A stretch of DNA of 64,000 bases from positions 32,001 through 96,000 of the forward strand of contig NZ_JAGYPM010000010.1 of assembly GCF_018343665.1 (NCBI RefSeq). Direction: 5' to 3'. Positions within the stretch are counted from its first letter, which is position 1. Each line of letters starts with the position of its first letter. Below the pieces are notes generated by a model that searched no databases, had not been told where the DNA came from, and saw only the letters and a list, made by a program, of their open reading frames with translations. Of the stretch, positions 1 to 7,748 are shown one piece after another. The stretch is from Cytobacillus citreus (GTDB lineage: Bacteria; Bacillota; Bacilli; Bacillales; Cytobacillaceae). Made by a program: the position numbers and the translations under genes.

Positions 1-60
1 TTGAAAATGACCACAGGAGCAATAGGTAAAGTCACTTATCCGAAATATAGCGAATGCTGA
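1..60 (+). CDS. possible C-terminal end of an upstream gene (partial)
   Basis: Frame 1 is open from the window edge to a TGA at 58-60, giving about 19 codons; the other two plus-strand frames close earlier. A good rho-independent terminator follows at 92-131, which is what one expects after a plus-strand gene. The peptide is too short to assign a family, so this could equally be non-coding. Confidence 0.2.
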   Translation: MKMTTGAIGKVTYPKYSEC

Positions 61-91
61 ATAAATACAATTATTTAATGACCCAACGTGT

Positions 92-131
92 GCGAGCTCC
101 TTTAAAGGAGTTCGCTATTTTCTTTTTCAGC
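92..131 (+). terminator. rho-independent terminator
   Basis: Near-perfect inverted repeat GCGAGCTCC / GGAGTTCGC around a TTTAAA loop, followed by a T-rich tract. It ends transcription entering from the left edge. Confidence 0.7.
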
Positions 132-204
132 TAACGGAGCAGGGAGTTTAATAGGTGTCCCAATTTATTTTTGGAGGTTTTTCTAAAAAATGAACGGTTC
201 TTGT

Positions 205-645
205 TTAATGTGAAATCGCTCTTTTAAAAAGCCCCTTAAATTTTTCCCTATCTTCTGATGTAAATGGTTTTGGCCCCTTTGTACGCTTTCCGCTTTTTCG
301 AGCCATTGCACTCAAATAACGTGTTTGTAATAATTGGTCAATGTTTTCATTTGTATAGCTAGACCCATTATGGTGAAGTACCGCACACCCTTTTGCTAAG
401 CCTAGCGAAGCAAGACCATAATCTTGCGTAACGATTATATCTCCTTTTTCTGCTAACTTCATAATCCGATAATCCGCAGCATCTGCTCCAGAATCAACAT
501 AAATGGTTTCCACTCCTGATGGTTGTTCCACATTAGAAAAATGAGAAAAGCTAGTAACAAGGATAACAGGTATTTCAGCATTCGTACCTTCAGAGATAAT
601 GATATCTTTTACCGGACAAGCATCTGCGTCAACTAAAATTTTCAA
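205..645 (-). CDS. UPF0178 (YaiI/YqxD, DUF188) family protein
   Basis: About 146 residues. The N-terminus carries the family hallmark VDADACPVK, followed by GADAADYRI and a VTQDYGLA segment, and a basic tail with RTKGPKPF; this is the full set of conserved blocks of UPF0178, a PIN-like fold family of unproven function. The frame is open further upstream to an ATG at 696. I prefer the TTG at 645 because a GAGAGG ribosome binding site lies just upstream and family members begin directly at the KILVDAD strand. The next gene on this strand (SET domain) ends about 150 bp to the right of the longest possible start. Family membership is clear; function is unknown. Confidence 0.9.
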   Translation of the reverse strand: MKILVDADACPVKDIIISEGTNAEIPVILVTSFSHFSNVEQPSGVETIYVDSGADAADYRIMKLAEKGDIIVTQDYGLASLGLAKGCAVLHHNGSSYTNENIDQLLQTRYLSAMARKSGKRTKGPKPFTSEDREKFKGLFKRAISH

Positions 646-846
646 CTTTACCTCTCCCCGTAAATAAGTGATAATGGCAAATTTAGCCTCTGTCAATCGA
701 TAAAGATGGTTTACCTAAAATCATTTAGTCAGGACTAATATGGAAGATATTATCGTTCATGCCTGAGTATCAAAAACAGGAAATGGGGGTTAAATTGGTA
801 AAAGTGTAACATATCATTTTTAAAAACCTAATTTCCTGCCAACTTT

Positions 847-1257
847 TTAATCATTACTTGAAACTTGGTCTTTATCGAACCATAGCGGTTCCTTATCATT
901 AACATCTCCATTGTAGTTGATAAGGATCTCTTCCCCTGCTTTTATATCTGTGTAGGCATAGAAGTCAAACGTATGGTTTTGAAAGTTAATCACATAAGTG
1001 GCATTAGGCTCATACGAATGATTAAAAAGCATACCGTATCCGAGCAAGATAGCGGTATGCTTTTTGCCATATTCGAACACATAGTCTGCAAGCAAAGTTT
1101 TTTCAATGAAAACATGTTCCTTATTAGGATATGGAAGGACAGGAGCTTCATGGATTAGCTCACCTTTCACTATATCAACGGTTGCAAATACTCCTCGATT
1201 AAATTCTCCATCACTTAACGGAGATGTCTTAATTTCTAATATGTTAATCACCTGCAA
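847..1257 (-). CDS. SET domain-containing protein (putative lysine methyltransferase)
   Basis: 136 residues forming a minimal SET domain. RGVFAT near the N-terminus is the first SET strand; the pseudoknot motif appears as LFNHSYEPNA around residues 75-85, where the NHS triplet contacts S-adenosylmethionine; and IKAGEEILINYN near residue 105 gives the EEILINY catalytic motif with its tyrosine. No pre-SET or zinc-binding post-SET cysteines are visible, as is usual for small bacterial SET proteins. It stands alone between the UPF0178 gene and an intergenic region, and its target is unknown. The ATG at 1257 gives a complete domain. Confidence 0.8.
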   Translation of the reverse strand: MQVINILEIKTSPLSDGEFNRGVFATVDIVKGELIHEAPVLPYPNKEHVFIEKTLLADYVFEYGKKHTAILLGYGMLFNHSYEPNATYVINFQNHTFDFYAYTDIKAGEEILINYNGDVNDKEPLWFDKDQVSSND

Positions 1258-1333
1258 TTTTTTTGATGTTCATTATCTTTATTATCTTAACAGTTTTTTA
1301 TATAAAAGTTAATAAAAAGGAAATTTAAAATAG

Positions 1334-1462
1334 TTGCGAGAATTTCAACGCTTTGGGTTGGAAATTGTAACTGTTTCCAATGAGGAACGTAACACAAACA
1401 TTCACAAAAATTGTGGTTTTATACCTGATTCAGGAGGAGTATGGCAATCAAATCAGCTTTAG
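1334..1462 (+). pseudogene. C-terminal remnant of a GNAT acetyltransferase
   Basis: An open stretch of about 42 codons ends at TAG 1460-1462 and is preceded in frame by a stop at 1331-1333. It reads LEIVTVSNEERN, then NIHKNCGFI, which resembles the last alpha-beta segment of GNAT acetyltransferases (N..N..I.KKCGF). There is no start codon with a ribosome binding site and nothing of the acetyl-CoA pyrophosphate loop, so this looks like a 5'-deleted relic. The assignment rests on one short motif. Confidence 0.35.
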
Positions 1463-1489
1463 GGTGCTTTTGTTAAAGAATTAGGTACC

Positions 1490-1518
1490 TTGCAAACAAT
1501 TTCAAAAAATGCTATTCT
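1490..1518 (+). promoter_or_regulatory. probable sigma-A promoter of the cold-shock gene
   Basis: TTGCAA and TATTCT are separated by 17 bp. Transcription would start near 1525 and leave a 5' untranslated leader of roughly 110 nt before the ATG, the long structured leader typical of csp genes, which stabilises and opens at low temperature. Confidence 0.45.
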
Positions 1519-1638
1519 AAAAATAAATTATTTTTGTTCAGTGTAAAGGATAGTATTAGTAAGAACTTTTCGTCTTGATGATCACTGAGAGCAAGGATAG
1601 TAATACATTGTGTGCTAACACACTAGGAGGCAACAAAC

Positions 1639-1839
1639 ATGGAAAAAGGTAAAGTAAAATGGTTTAATGGCGAAAAAGGCTTCGGATTCATCGAACGTGA
1701 AGGTGGAGAAGACGTATTCGTTCATTTCTCAGCTATCCAAGGCGAAGGGTACAAAACATTAGAAGAAGGTCAAGAAGTGACTTTTGATGTTGAGCAAGGT
1801 CAACGTGGGGCACAAGCAGCTAACGTTCATAAAGCTTAA
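1639..1839 (+). CDS. cold-shock protein (CspB/CspD type)
   Basis: 66 residues, the normal length of a single cold-shock domain. It contains RNP1 as KGFGFIE (residues 14-20) and RNP2 as VFVHFSA (residues 27-33), the aromatic surface that binds single-stranded RNA and DNA; such proteins act as cytoplasmic RNA chaperones and transcription antiterminators. A strong AGGAGG ribosome binding site precedes the ATG, behind a long leader with its own promoter, and a terminator follows directly. It is a monocistronic unit. Which of the several Bacillus csp paralogues it corresponds to cannot be decided from similarity alone. Confidence 0.97.
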   Translation: MEKGKVKWFNGEKGFGFIEREGGEDVFVHFSAIQGEGYKTLEEGQEVTFDVEQGQRGAQAANVHKA

Positions 1840-1856
1840 TTATAATGAAAACATGG

Positions 1857-1892
1857 ACAGACTCTTTTTTAGAGTCTGTTTTTTATTTTTTT
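1857..1892 (+). terminator. terminator of the cold-shock gene
   Basis: Perfect 9-bp stem ACAGACTCT / AGAGTCTGT with a T loop and a long T tract. Confidence 0.88.
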
Positions 1893-1895
1893 AAA

Positions 1896-1929
1896 AAAAT
1901 AAAAAACCCCACTCACTAATGAGTAGGGG
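1896..1929 (-). terminator. minus-strand terminator without an obvious gene
   Basis: Read on the minus strand, CCCCTACTC / GAGTGGGG forms a hairpin (one bulge) followed by TTTTTTATTTTTTT. No minus-strand gene lies to its right before the TnpB element, so the gene it served may have been lost, or the site only blocks antisense transcription into csp. Confidence 0.45.
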
Positions 1930-2282
1930 ACATGAAAACAGTAAATCAAATGGTAAACACATTGTAACATATAATTTGTAGGATTCCTAATTTCTATCAC
2001 CTAAACTGAAAGTATCTGCTAAATATAGAATCAAACGAAAAAGTGATAAAAATGAAGATTTTAACTAAAACTGCCACGAAAATAAGTTTCCTTAAGATTA
2101 GAAAAATGACAATACTTAAAAACTTATAATCCGCTCTATTTATGTTTGTCTGAAGGACGGAGAATGAGTTTTCAATTTATGGTTTAGACAAGGTGGAAAT
2201 GTATTAAAAGGAGATAAAGTTGGGTGTGGGAGAAAGTACTCATTGGGATCATGTAATGTTACAGATTTCCCGAACGAGAAAG

Positions 2283-2383
2283 CCCACACCGGGCATAGCC
2301 CGTCTTTAGACGTGGGATGAAAGTGAGGTCAGATACGGAGTACCGCTAAAAGGTCAAAATCGTTAGCGGTACTTCAAGTATCT
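2283..2383. repeat. left-end palindromes of the TnpB element
   Basis: Two stem-loops. The first (2283-2316) pairs CCCAC with GTGGG and contains the inner palindrome CGTCT / AGACG. The second (2331-2383) pairs AGTACCGCTAA with TTAGCGGTACT inside an outer AGATAC / GTATCT pair. The first resembles an IS605-family terminal hairpin; the role of the second is unclear (it may shield tnpB from outside transcription). Confidence 0.5.
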
Positions 2384-2537
2384 GAAAATTCGTACAGAAA
2401 CATTTGTTCTTTATTCTGTAAATCTGATATACTATGATAGAAATGTTCTTTAGGTTCCAACTGCGGTGGATAATCAATAAAATCTATTAAACGATTTTCA
2501 TATATTAAAATGCAAGAGAAGGAAAGGAGGCTGCTTC

Positions 2538-4001
2538 GTGGCTTCTTCTACGTCCAGTTATGTAATAACACTTCCTCTTCAAACTCGACATCATGAGGCC
2601 CATATTCTTGAAAAAAGGTTTGAGATTGCTCGAAAAATCTATAATGCATGTTTAGCAGAAGCGGATAAACGATTGCGAGTCATGCAAGAATCTAAGGATT
2701 ATCAGAAAGCCCGTAAACTTCCTTCATCGACCCCATCAGAACGCAAACTACGATCCACTCCATTCCGTCTATTGAACAAACGATTTAAATTAGAGGAATA
2801 CGCACTCCATACATATGTAAAGTCCATGCAAACTCGATTTAAACATTTAATTGATTCTCATACAGCTCAAAAACTCGCATCTCGTGCATACCATGCAGTT
2901 AAAAAGAAACAAATAGGGGCGGCGACAAAAGTGTCTTTTAAAGGATTCGGAAAGTTGAATTCTGTAGAGGGAAAAACGAACGCCGCTGGTATTCGTTATA
3001 AAGATAGAAAGATTCATTGGCTGGGATTAGAGCTGCCTGTTCGAATAAAACCAAAGGATGACTATGCGTTTCTTGCTCTAGAAAGCAGAGTAAAATATTC
3101 CCGGATTTTGCGAACCTTTATGAAAGGAACCATTCGATATCAAATTCAACTGATCTTGGAAGGTACACCTCCTCAAAAATATAATCAAGTTGGAATAAAA
3201 GGCAAACTTGGAAAAGGCAGAGTTGGCATTGACATTGGTACACAAACAGCCGCGATTGTGTCAGATTCTAAAGCATCTTTAGTTGAACTAGCTCCCAGTG
3301 TCATACATATTCAAAAAGAAATCCGTCTAATTCAACGGTCCATGGACCGAAGCCGAAGGGCCATGAATCCAGAGAAGTTTAATAAAGACGGAACCATCAA
3401 TCGCTCCTCAAAGAAATGGGTGCAATCCAAACGGTACGGCAAGCTAAAGGCAACTTTTCAAGAGAGGAATAGACTTCAATCCGTCTATCGAAAACAAGAC
3501 CATTGTCGTTTAGCGAATCAAATAATAGAACAAGGTGATGAATTCTTCATTGAAACTATGAATTTTCAAACACTTCAAAAACGGGCAAAAGAAACAACTA
3601 GAAACAAGAACGGACGTTTCAGCCGAAAGAAACGGTTTGGAAAATCTATAGCTAGGAAAGCGCCCTCTATGCTTATAACCATTTTAGAACAAAAGCTATC
3701 TATCTTCGGCATAGAACTGAAAAAGATCAACACCTCGAAGGTAAAAGCTAGTCAGTATCATCACGAGACGGACACCTTTCAAAAGAAATCCTTGTCTGAA
3801 AGATGGAATCTTATAAGAAATGAACGTGTCCAACGTGATTTGTACTCTGCTTATCTCATAAAAAATGTAACGGAATCTCTTGATAGCATTAATAGGCATT
3901 TATGTATGGATGAATATGATCATTTTAAGAAACTACATGACATAGAAATTATACGAATAAAATCAAGTAATCAAAACAAAATAAGTAGTTTTGGAATTTA
4001 A
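2538..4001 (+). CDS. tnpB: TnpB-like RNA-guided nuclease (IS605 OrfB family) lacking the zinc ribbon
   Basis: 487 residues, with a GTG start behind GAAAGGAGG. A basic N-terminal half is followed by a RuvC-like nuclease domain: GIDIG (Asp232), FIETMNF (Glu339) and QRDLYSAYL (Asp434) supply the three acidic catalytic positions, so the nuclease looks intact. The four-cysteine zinc ribbon usually placed between the Glu and the last Asp is absent; residues 400-425 contain SQYHHETDTFQKK instead. Known relatives are guided by an RNA from the element's right end to cut DNA next to a target-adjacent motif, which helps keep the element in the genome. No tnpA accompanies it. The family call is firm; retained activity is inference. 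Confidence 0.85.
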   Translation: MASSTSSYVITLPLQTRHHEAHILEKRFEIARKIYNACLAEADKRLRVMQESKDYQKARKLPSSTPSERKLRSTPFRLLNKRFKLEEYALHTYVKSMQTRFKHLIDSHTAQKLASRAYHAVKKKQIGAATKVSFKGFGKLNSVEGKTNAAGIRYKDRKIHWLGLELPVRIKPKDDYAFLALESRVKYSRILRTFMKGTIRYQIQLILEGTPPQKYNQVGIKGKLGKGRVGIDIGTQTAAIVSDSKASLVELAPSVIHIQKEIRLIQRSMDRSRRAMNPEKFNKDGTINRSSKKWVQSKRYGKLKATFQERNRLQSVYRKQDHCRLANQIIEQGDEFFIETMNFQTLQKRAKETTRNKNGRFSRKKRFGKSIARKAPSMLITILEQKLSIFGIELKKINTSKVKASQYHHETDTFQKKSLSERWNLIRNERVQRDLYSAYLIKNVTESLDSINRHLCMDEYDHFKKLHDIEIIRIKSSNQNKISSFGI

Positions 4002-4198
4002 AGGAATGTTGGGTTAGAAACGAGCCCATGCAGTCGATAAGCACCGCTGAGGTGTTTGGCTGTAGAAGTCTTGAGCAAACGCTTTGTAGTGTCTGTATGT
4101 TGTACCCTATTTGTATATTAAAGTAGGGGAGAGTATAGAAGAAACAAGCTAGTCGCTCAAGAACCCCATTGCTTTAGCTATGGGAGTTTCAGTATCTA
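4002..4198 (+). ncRNA. candidate omega-RNA / right-end transcript of the TnpB element
   Basis: The 200 bp between the tnpB stop and the right-end palindrome has no open frame and several short inverted repeats, and it ends in the hairpin CCCAT...ATGGG and AGTTTCAG. In TnpB elements the guide RNA is transcribed across the 3' part of tnpB and this right end, with the guide taken from flanking DNA beyond it. This is position-based inference; no covariance model was applied. Confidence 0.4.
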
Positions 4199-4216
4199 GA
4201 TCTTCACATAAGACGA

Positions 4217-4631
4217 TTGAACATTAGGACACATAATTTCGAAATCGGTTTATTCGTTCTTTTCGAAATATTTTTACATTTCTTTAAATTCATTTACCTA
4301 ATCATTACAAAAAAATCAATTAAATCTTATAGTTCCCCAGCTAAACTACCAATAGATAGAAAAATATTGATAGGGAGGAATATTTATTATAAGAAGAATA
4401 AAAGATTCATAATTAATGAAGTTGTTTATGATCGGAACCATTATCGTCGGACTCCGTTATGGTGGTATCTGAATCCCATCCGCAGGAATCAAAGACCACG
4501 AATGTGGTTTGGGTTGGTTTGTTTTGGGTTTTTTTGTCGCTGATTATCTGATTCGGCTATTCGTAAGTAAGGATAAATGGAAATTTTTAAAAAGTCACCA
4601 ATTGAGTTCCTTGAAAACAGATCCCGGTTGA
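4217..4631 (+). pseudogene. possible frameshifted small membrane protein gene
   Basis: One frame runs from about 4217 to TGA at 4541-4543 and contains RRTPLWWYLNPIRRNQRP, followed by an apparent membrane segment that ends abruptly. The neighbouring frame, starting within the same stretch, continues with LGWFVLGFFVADYLIRLF, then a charged tail to TGA 4629-4631. The switch falls in a run of TTGG/TTTTGGG repeats where slippage is easy. No ribosome binding site supports the TTG at 4217, and the gene may have been cut by the adjacent TnpB element. The family is unknown. Confidence 0.3.
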
Positions 4632-4672
4632 TCAGCTATTTTATAAGTGAAAAATAGAGTAATAGAAAGGAA

Positions 4673-5581
4673 ATGGTGGATATGAAAAATGAAATTTCGG
4701 ATTTTAAAGTGGCTTTGTTAGAGTTATCGGTTAACAAAAAGAGGATTAAAAATGAAAAAGAGTATTATGATGAAAGGCAGGATAAACAAATAATCATTGA
4801 TTATTATTACAATATTGATTTTATTAAAGCAGACAAAACAGAATTATATGACCAACTCAATCAGTTAATTACAAAGACACATGAAATTCAGCTTCCTTAT
4901 AATTCGAAAACTCGGAATTATCTTTATTCATTAGTTGATCTCCATTTGGATGGGAACTTGAAAAGTATCTATTCCGGAAAAGAGAAGGATCCTGAACAAG
5001 TTATAAGAGAGGATCATGAAGTGGATATAAGAAGAAAAGAAGCATATGATAAATTGGCAAAAGGAAGTTCTTTAAAGGATCTGGATTTCGAGGAGGCAGT
5101 TGCGTCAATTGAAAGTGAAAACATGTATAATTGCGAACATGTTGTGCCACAGTCATGGTTTGATAAGGATAATCCAATGAGAGGGGACTTGCATCATCTT
5201 TTTACTTGTGAAATAGTTTGTAATTCTTCAAGATCGAATTATCCTTATTATGATTTCGCAGACTATTCACCGATGATGGAGACAGAAGCTATCAGAGAAC
5301 AATGCGGGAAATACGAAGAAGGAAAGTTTGAACCAGAGAGCGGAAAAGGAGAAGTAGCAAGGGCGACATTGTATTTCCTATTAAGATATCCGCAAGAAAT
5401 CCGCCAATATAGCAGTAAGGACATTGAAATTCTGTTAAAATGGCATCGTGATTATAAGGTATCCATATATGAAAAACATCGTAACAAAGAGATCTTCTAT
5501 TTACAAAAGAACAGAAATCCTCTAATAGACTTTCCGCAATATGCTGATAACATTGATTTTACGTTTGGCTTAGCCAAGTGA
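4673..5581 (+). CDS. endonuclease I family (His-Me finger) nuclease
   Basis: About 302 residues. The C-terminal two-thirds match the Endonuclease_1 family (PF04231): CEHVVPQSWF carries the general-base histidine region, RGDLHHLFTCE the metal-site histidines, and CNSSRSNYPY and KGEVARATLYFLLRYP the conserved structural blocks. Family members such as E. coli EndA and Bacillus secreted nucleases are non-specific, metal-dependent DNases/RNases and usually exported. Here the first 140 residues are charged and helical with no signal peptide or membrane segment, so the protein is predicted to be cytoplasmic. The ATG at 4682 is an alternative start with better spacing to AAAGG. A terminator follows; it lies next to a TnpB element. 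Confidence 0.85.
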   Translation: MVDMKNEISDFKVALLELSVNKKRIKNEKEYYDERQDKQIIIDYYYNIDFIKADKTELYDQLNQLITKTHEIQLPYNSKTRNYLYSLVDLHLDGNLKSIYSGKEKDPEQVIREDHEVDIRRKEAYDKLAKGSSLKDLDFEEAVASIESENMYNCEHVVPQSWFDKDNPMRGDLHHLFTCEIVCNSSRSNYPYYDFADYSPMMETEAIREQCGKYEEGKFEPESGKGEVARATLYFLLRYPQEIRQYSSKDIEILLKWHRDYKVSIYEKHRNKEIFYLQKNRNPLIDFPQYADNIDFTFGLAK

Positions 5582-5632
5582 TAAGTTGCCTTCCAAAAAG
5601 CCCACTAGATAAAAAGAAATAAAGGATGTAAA

Positions 5633-5668
5633 AAATGCTGAAGCTAAAATAAAGCTCAGCATTTATTT
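5633..5668 (+). terminator. terminator after the nuclease gene
   Basis: AAATGCTG / CAGCATTT stem extended by AGCT / AGCT, followed by a short T-rich stretch. Confidence 0.6.
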
Positions 5669-5813
5669 TAGAAGACTAATAAAGTTGTTATTTATCTTCG
5701 TTTTAGCATATTTGGGTTGTTGATATTCAGATAGTCACCAGTAATAAAACTGTATTTAATCGTTTATTCCTGATATACTAGTTTGAACATTCAAAAAGGA
5801 AAGGAGCAATCAC

Positions 5814-6458
5814 ATGAATAAGTATTGGACTAAGCTAATGCTGACAATGTCTGTGGCGATGTTGCTGAATGGATGTGCCAGTGGAGAAAATTCAGATGGT
5901 GAGAAAACGACAAATACGGAAAATAATGCTGTTACGAGCGAGAGCCCCGAGGAACAGAAGGAACCTCAAGCTAAAGCAGAACTTAAAGATGTGGAGAATA
6001 AAACTATTGGTACTGTAAGCTTTTTTGAGCATGACGGTCATGTTCAAATTGCCGCCAATATTGAAGGACTAGAGCCGGGTCACCATGGTTTTCATGTCCA
6101 TGAAAAAGGTGTCTGTGAACCTGATGCAGAGGAAGGTCCTTTCACGACAGCAGGCGGACACTTTAATCCAGATGAGAAAATGCACTCCGAACATGCCGGG
6201 GACATGCCTTCCCTATATGTCAATGAGGATGGAAGAGCTGCTTATTCTGCAACGTTTGATCTTCTAACTATTGATCAACTGAAAGAGAAAGAACTGGCTG
6301 TCATCGTCCATTCAAATCCTGATAACTTCGGAAATATACCTGACCGTTATCAAACAGAGGGAAAAACTGGTCCTGATGAAACAACGATGAAAGCTGGGGA
6401 TGCAGGTGACAGACAAGCATGCGGAGTAATTGTGAGTACTGAGGAAAAAACGAAATAA
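5814..6458 (+). CDS. sodC: Cu/Zn superoxide dismutase-like lipoprotein (SodC/YojM type)
   Basis: 214 residues. The signal peptide ends in lipobox LNGC (Cys21), followed by an acidic linker and a superoxide dismutase beta-barrel. Metal ligands are visible as GFHVHEKG (two Cu histidines), GGHFNP (bridging His), KMHSEHAGDMP (Zn His, His and Asp) and VIVHSNPDN (fourth Cu His); the disulfide cysteines are in KGVCEP and QACGVI. The B. subtilis paralogue YojM is known to lack part of the copper site; here all ligand positions seem filled, which suggests an active enzyme on the outer face of the membrane. The catalytic arginine region is less typical, so activity is not certain. It is a single gene with AAAGGAG before its ATG. 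Confidence 0.9.
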   Translation: MNKYWTKLMLTMSVAMLLNGCASGENSDGEKTTNTENNAVTSESPEEQKEPQAKAELKDVENKTIGTVSFFEHDGHVQIAANIEGLEPGHHGFHVHEKGVCEPDAEEGPFTTAGGHFNPDEKMHSEHAGDMPSLYVNEDGRAAYSATFDLLTIDQLKEKELAVIVHSNPDNFGNIPDRYQTEGKTGPDETTMKAGDAGDRQACGVIVSTEEKTK

Positions 6459-6546
6459 TAAAGAATTTTAAAAGAAGCCCAACACTCAGTGATATGATCC
6501 CTTATAGTAGATAGAAATAGCAAACCTATGATTTACAATAATAGCA

Positions 6547-6584
6547 AAAACCACTTCCTATTAAATTTTAAGGAGTGGTTTTTT
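6547..6584. terminator. bidirectional terminator between sodC and bioB
   Basis: AAAACCACTTCCT / AGGAGTGGTTTT stem with A-rich and T-rich flanks on both sides; it can serve the plus-strand sodC gene and the minus-strand bioB. Confidence 0.8.
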
Positions 6585-6614
6585 GTGTTGTTAAAATTTG
6601 CTTATCAGGCCTTT

Positions 6615-7634
6615 TTAAATGACAGGCGTTTCAGGAACAGAAGAAAAAACCTCCTCCTGCTTTCCAACTAACTCAATCTCAAACCCTAAATCACTTAACA
6701 TCTTGTGGTCCCAGTTAGATTCCTGGCCCTCTGTTGTTAAATAGTTTCCTAGAAAGATGCTGTTTGCGGCATACAAACCCAAAGGCTGCAAGCTGCCTAG
6801 GTTAACCTCGCGTCCGCCTGAAATCCGTATTTCTTTTGTTGGGTTGATATAACGAAATAACGCTAACACTTTAAGACAATAACGGGGATTCAATTCATTG
6901 ACGCCTTCCAGCTTTGTCCCATCAATTGCGTGCAGAAAATTGACTGGGATGGAATCTGCATCTAATCGGCGGAGCTCACGGGCAGTGTCAATCACGTCTT
7001 CCTTTGTTTCCTTCATTCCAATGATTGCTCCAGAACATGGTGAAATGCCATGGTTCTTTACCATCTCAACTGTGTTCACCCTGTCTTCAAAGGTGTGTGA
7101 GGTTGTAATATACGAATGATGGCGCTCAGAAGTGTTTAAATTGTGGTTGTATCGGTCTACTCCAGCCGATTTCAATTGAGCTGCTTGTTCTTCTTTTAAA
7201 ATGCCCAAGCAGGCACACACTTTCAAGCCGTACTTTTCTTTTATTTCTTCTACTGCCTCACTTACTACATTTACGTCTTTTCTAGTAGGTCCTCTTCCAC
7301 TGGCAACAATACAATAGGTTCCTACTTTATTTTGAAACGCTATTTTAGCGCCTTCCAAAAGCTCTTCCTTTGTAATAAATGGATACTTTTCGATTTCTGC
7401 TGTGGATATGGATGATTGAGAACAGTATCCACAGTCTTCTGGACAATATCCGCTTTTGGCATTGATGATCATATTTAATTTAACTTTTTTTCCATAGTAA
7501 TGCCTGCGAATATGAAAAGCGCCGTTTAATAAAAGCAGCAGCTCATCATCTTCACAATTCAGGATGCTGTGTGCTTCTTGATCGCTAATGATTTTCCCCT
7601 TAATAACCTCTTGTGCTAACTGTAACCAATTCAT
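6615..7634 (-). CDS. bioB: biotin synthase
   Basis: 339 residues, normal for BioB. The radical-SAM motif CPEDCGYC (Cys64, Cys68, Cys71) binds the 4Fe-4S cluster; YNHNLNTSE and GAIIGMKET are conserved BioB blocks; and RISGGREVN holds the arginine that ligates the second, sulfur-donating 2Fe-2S cluster. The enzyme inserts sulfur into dethiobiotin to form biotin in the cytoplasm. It is the last gene of the minus-strand bioDAB operon. The 114-bp gap to bioA is where L. sphaericus carries bioY, which is absent here. Confidence 0.97.
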   Translation of the reverse strand: MNWLQLAQEVIKGKIISDQEAHSILNCEDDELLLLLNGAFHIRRHYYGKKVKLNMIINAKSGYCPEDCGYCSQSSISTAEIEKYPFITKEELLEGAKIAFQNKVGTYCIVASGRGPTRKDVNVVSEAVEEIKEKYGLKVCACLGILKEEQAAQLKSAGVDRYNHNLNTSERHHSYITTSHTFEDRVNTVEMVKNHGISPCSGAIIGMKETKEDVIDTARELRRLDADSIPVNFLHAIDGTKLEGVNELNPRYCLKVLALFRYINPTKEIRISGGREVNLGSLQPLGLYAANSIFLGNYLTTEGQESNWDHKMLSDLGFEIELVGKQEEVFSSVPETPVI

Positions 7635-7748
7635 AATGTTCTCTCCCTTTGTATATTGATTTGATTATTTCTTCGAATGACGCGAAATGTTTTATATAAT
7701 CTCATGTGATTAGCCAAAATATATTCAATGAAATTGTTGAATTCTTAT

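Larger units (their letters stand above)
2275..4198 (+). mobile_element. solitary TnpB element, IS200/IS605 superfamily (IS1341-type)
   Basis: A lone tnpB-like gene is flanked by the subterminal palindromes typical of IS605-family ends. At the left, 2283-2316 holds a stem with GTCTTTAGAC at its tip and outer CCCAC/GTGGG, followed by GATGAAAG. At the right, 4165-4184 holds CCCAT / ATGGG with a GCTTTAGC tip, followed by AGTTTCAG. There is no tnpA (HUH Y1 transposase), so the element cannot move without one supplied in trans. The exact ends are approximate because this family makes no target duplication. A second strong hairpin at 2331-2383 lies between the left end and tnpB. Confidence 0.6.

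Noticed and set aside
2538..4001. TnpB-derived dead repressor (TldR-like)
   Set aside because: All three RuvC acidic residues are present, so loss of nuclease activity is not supported.
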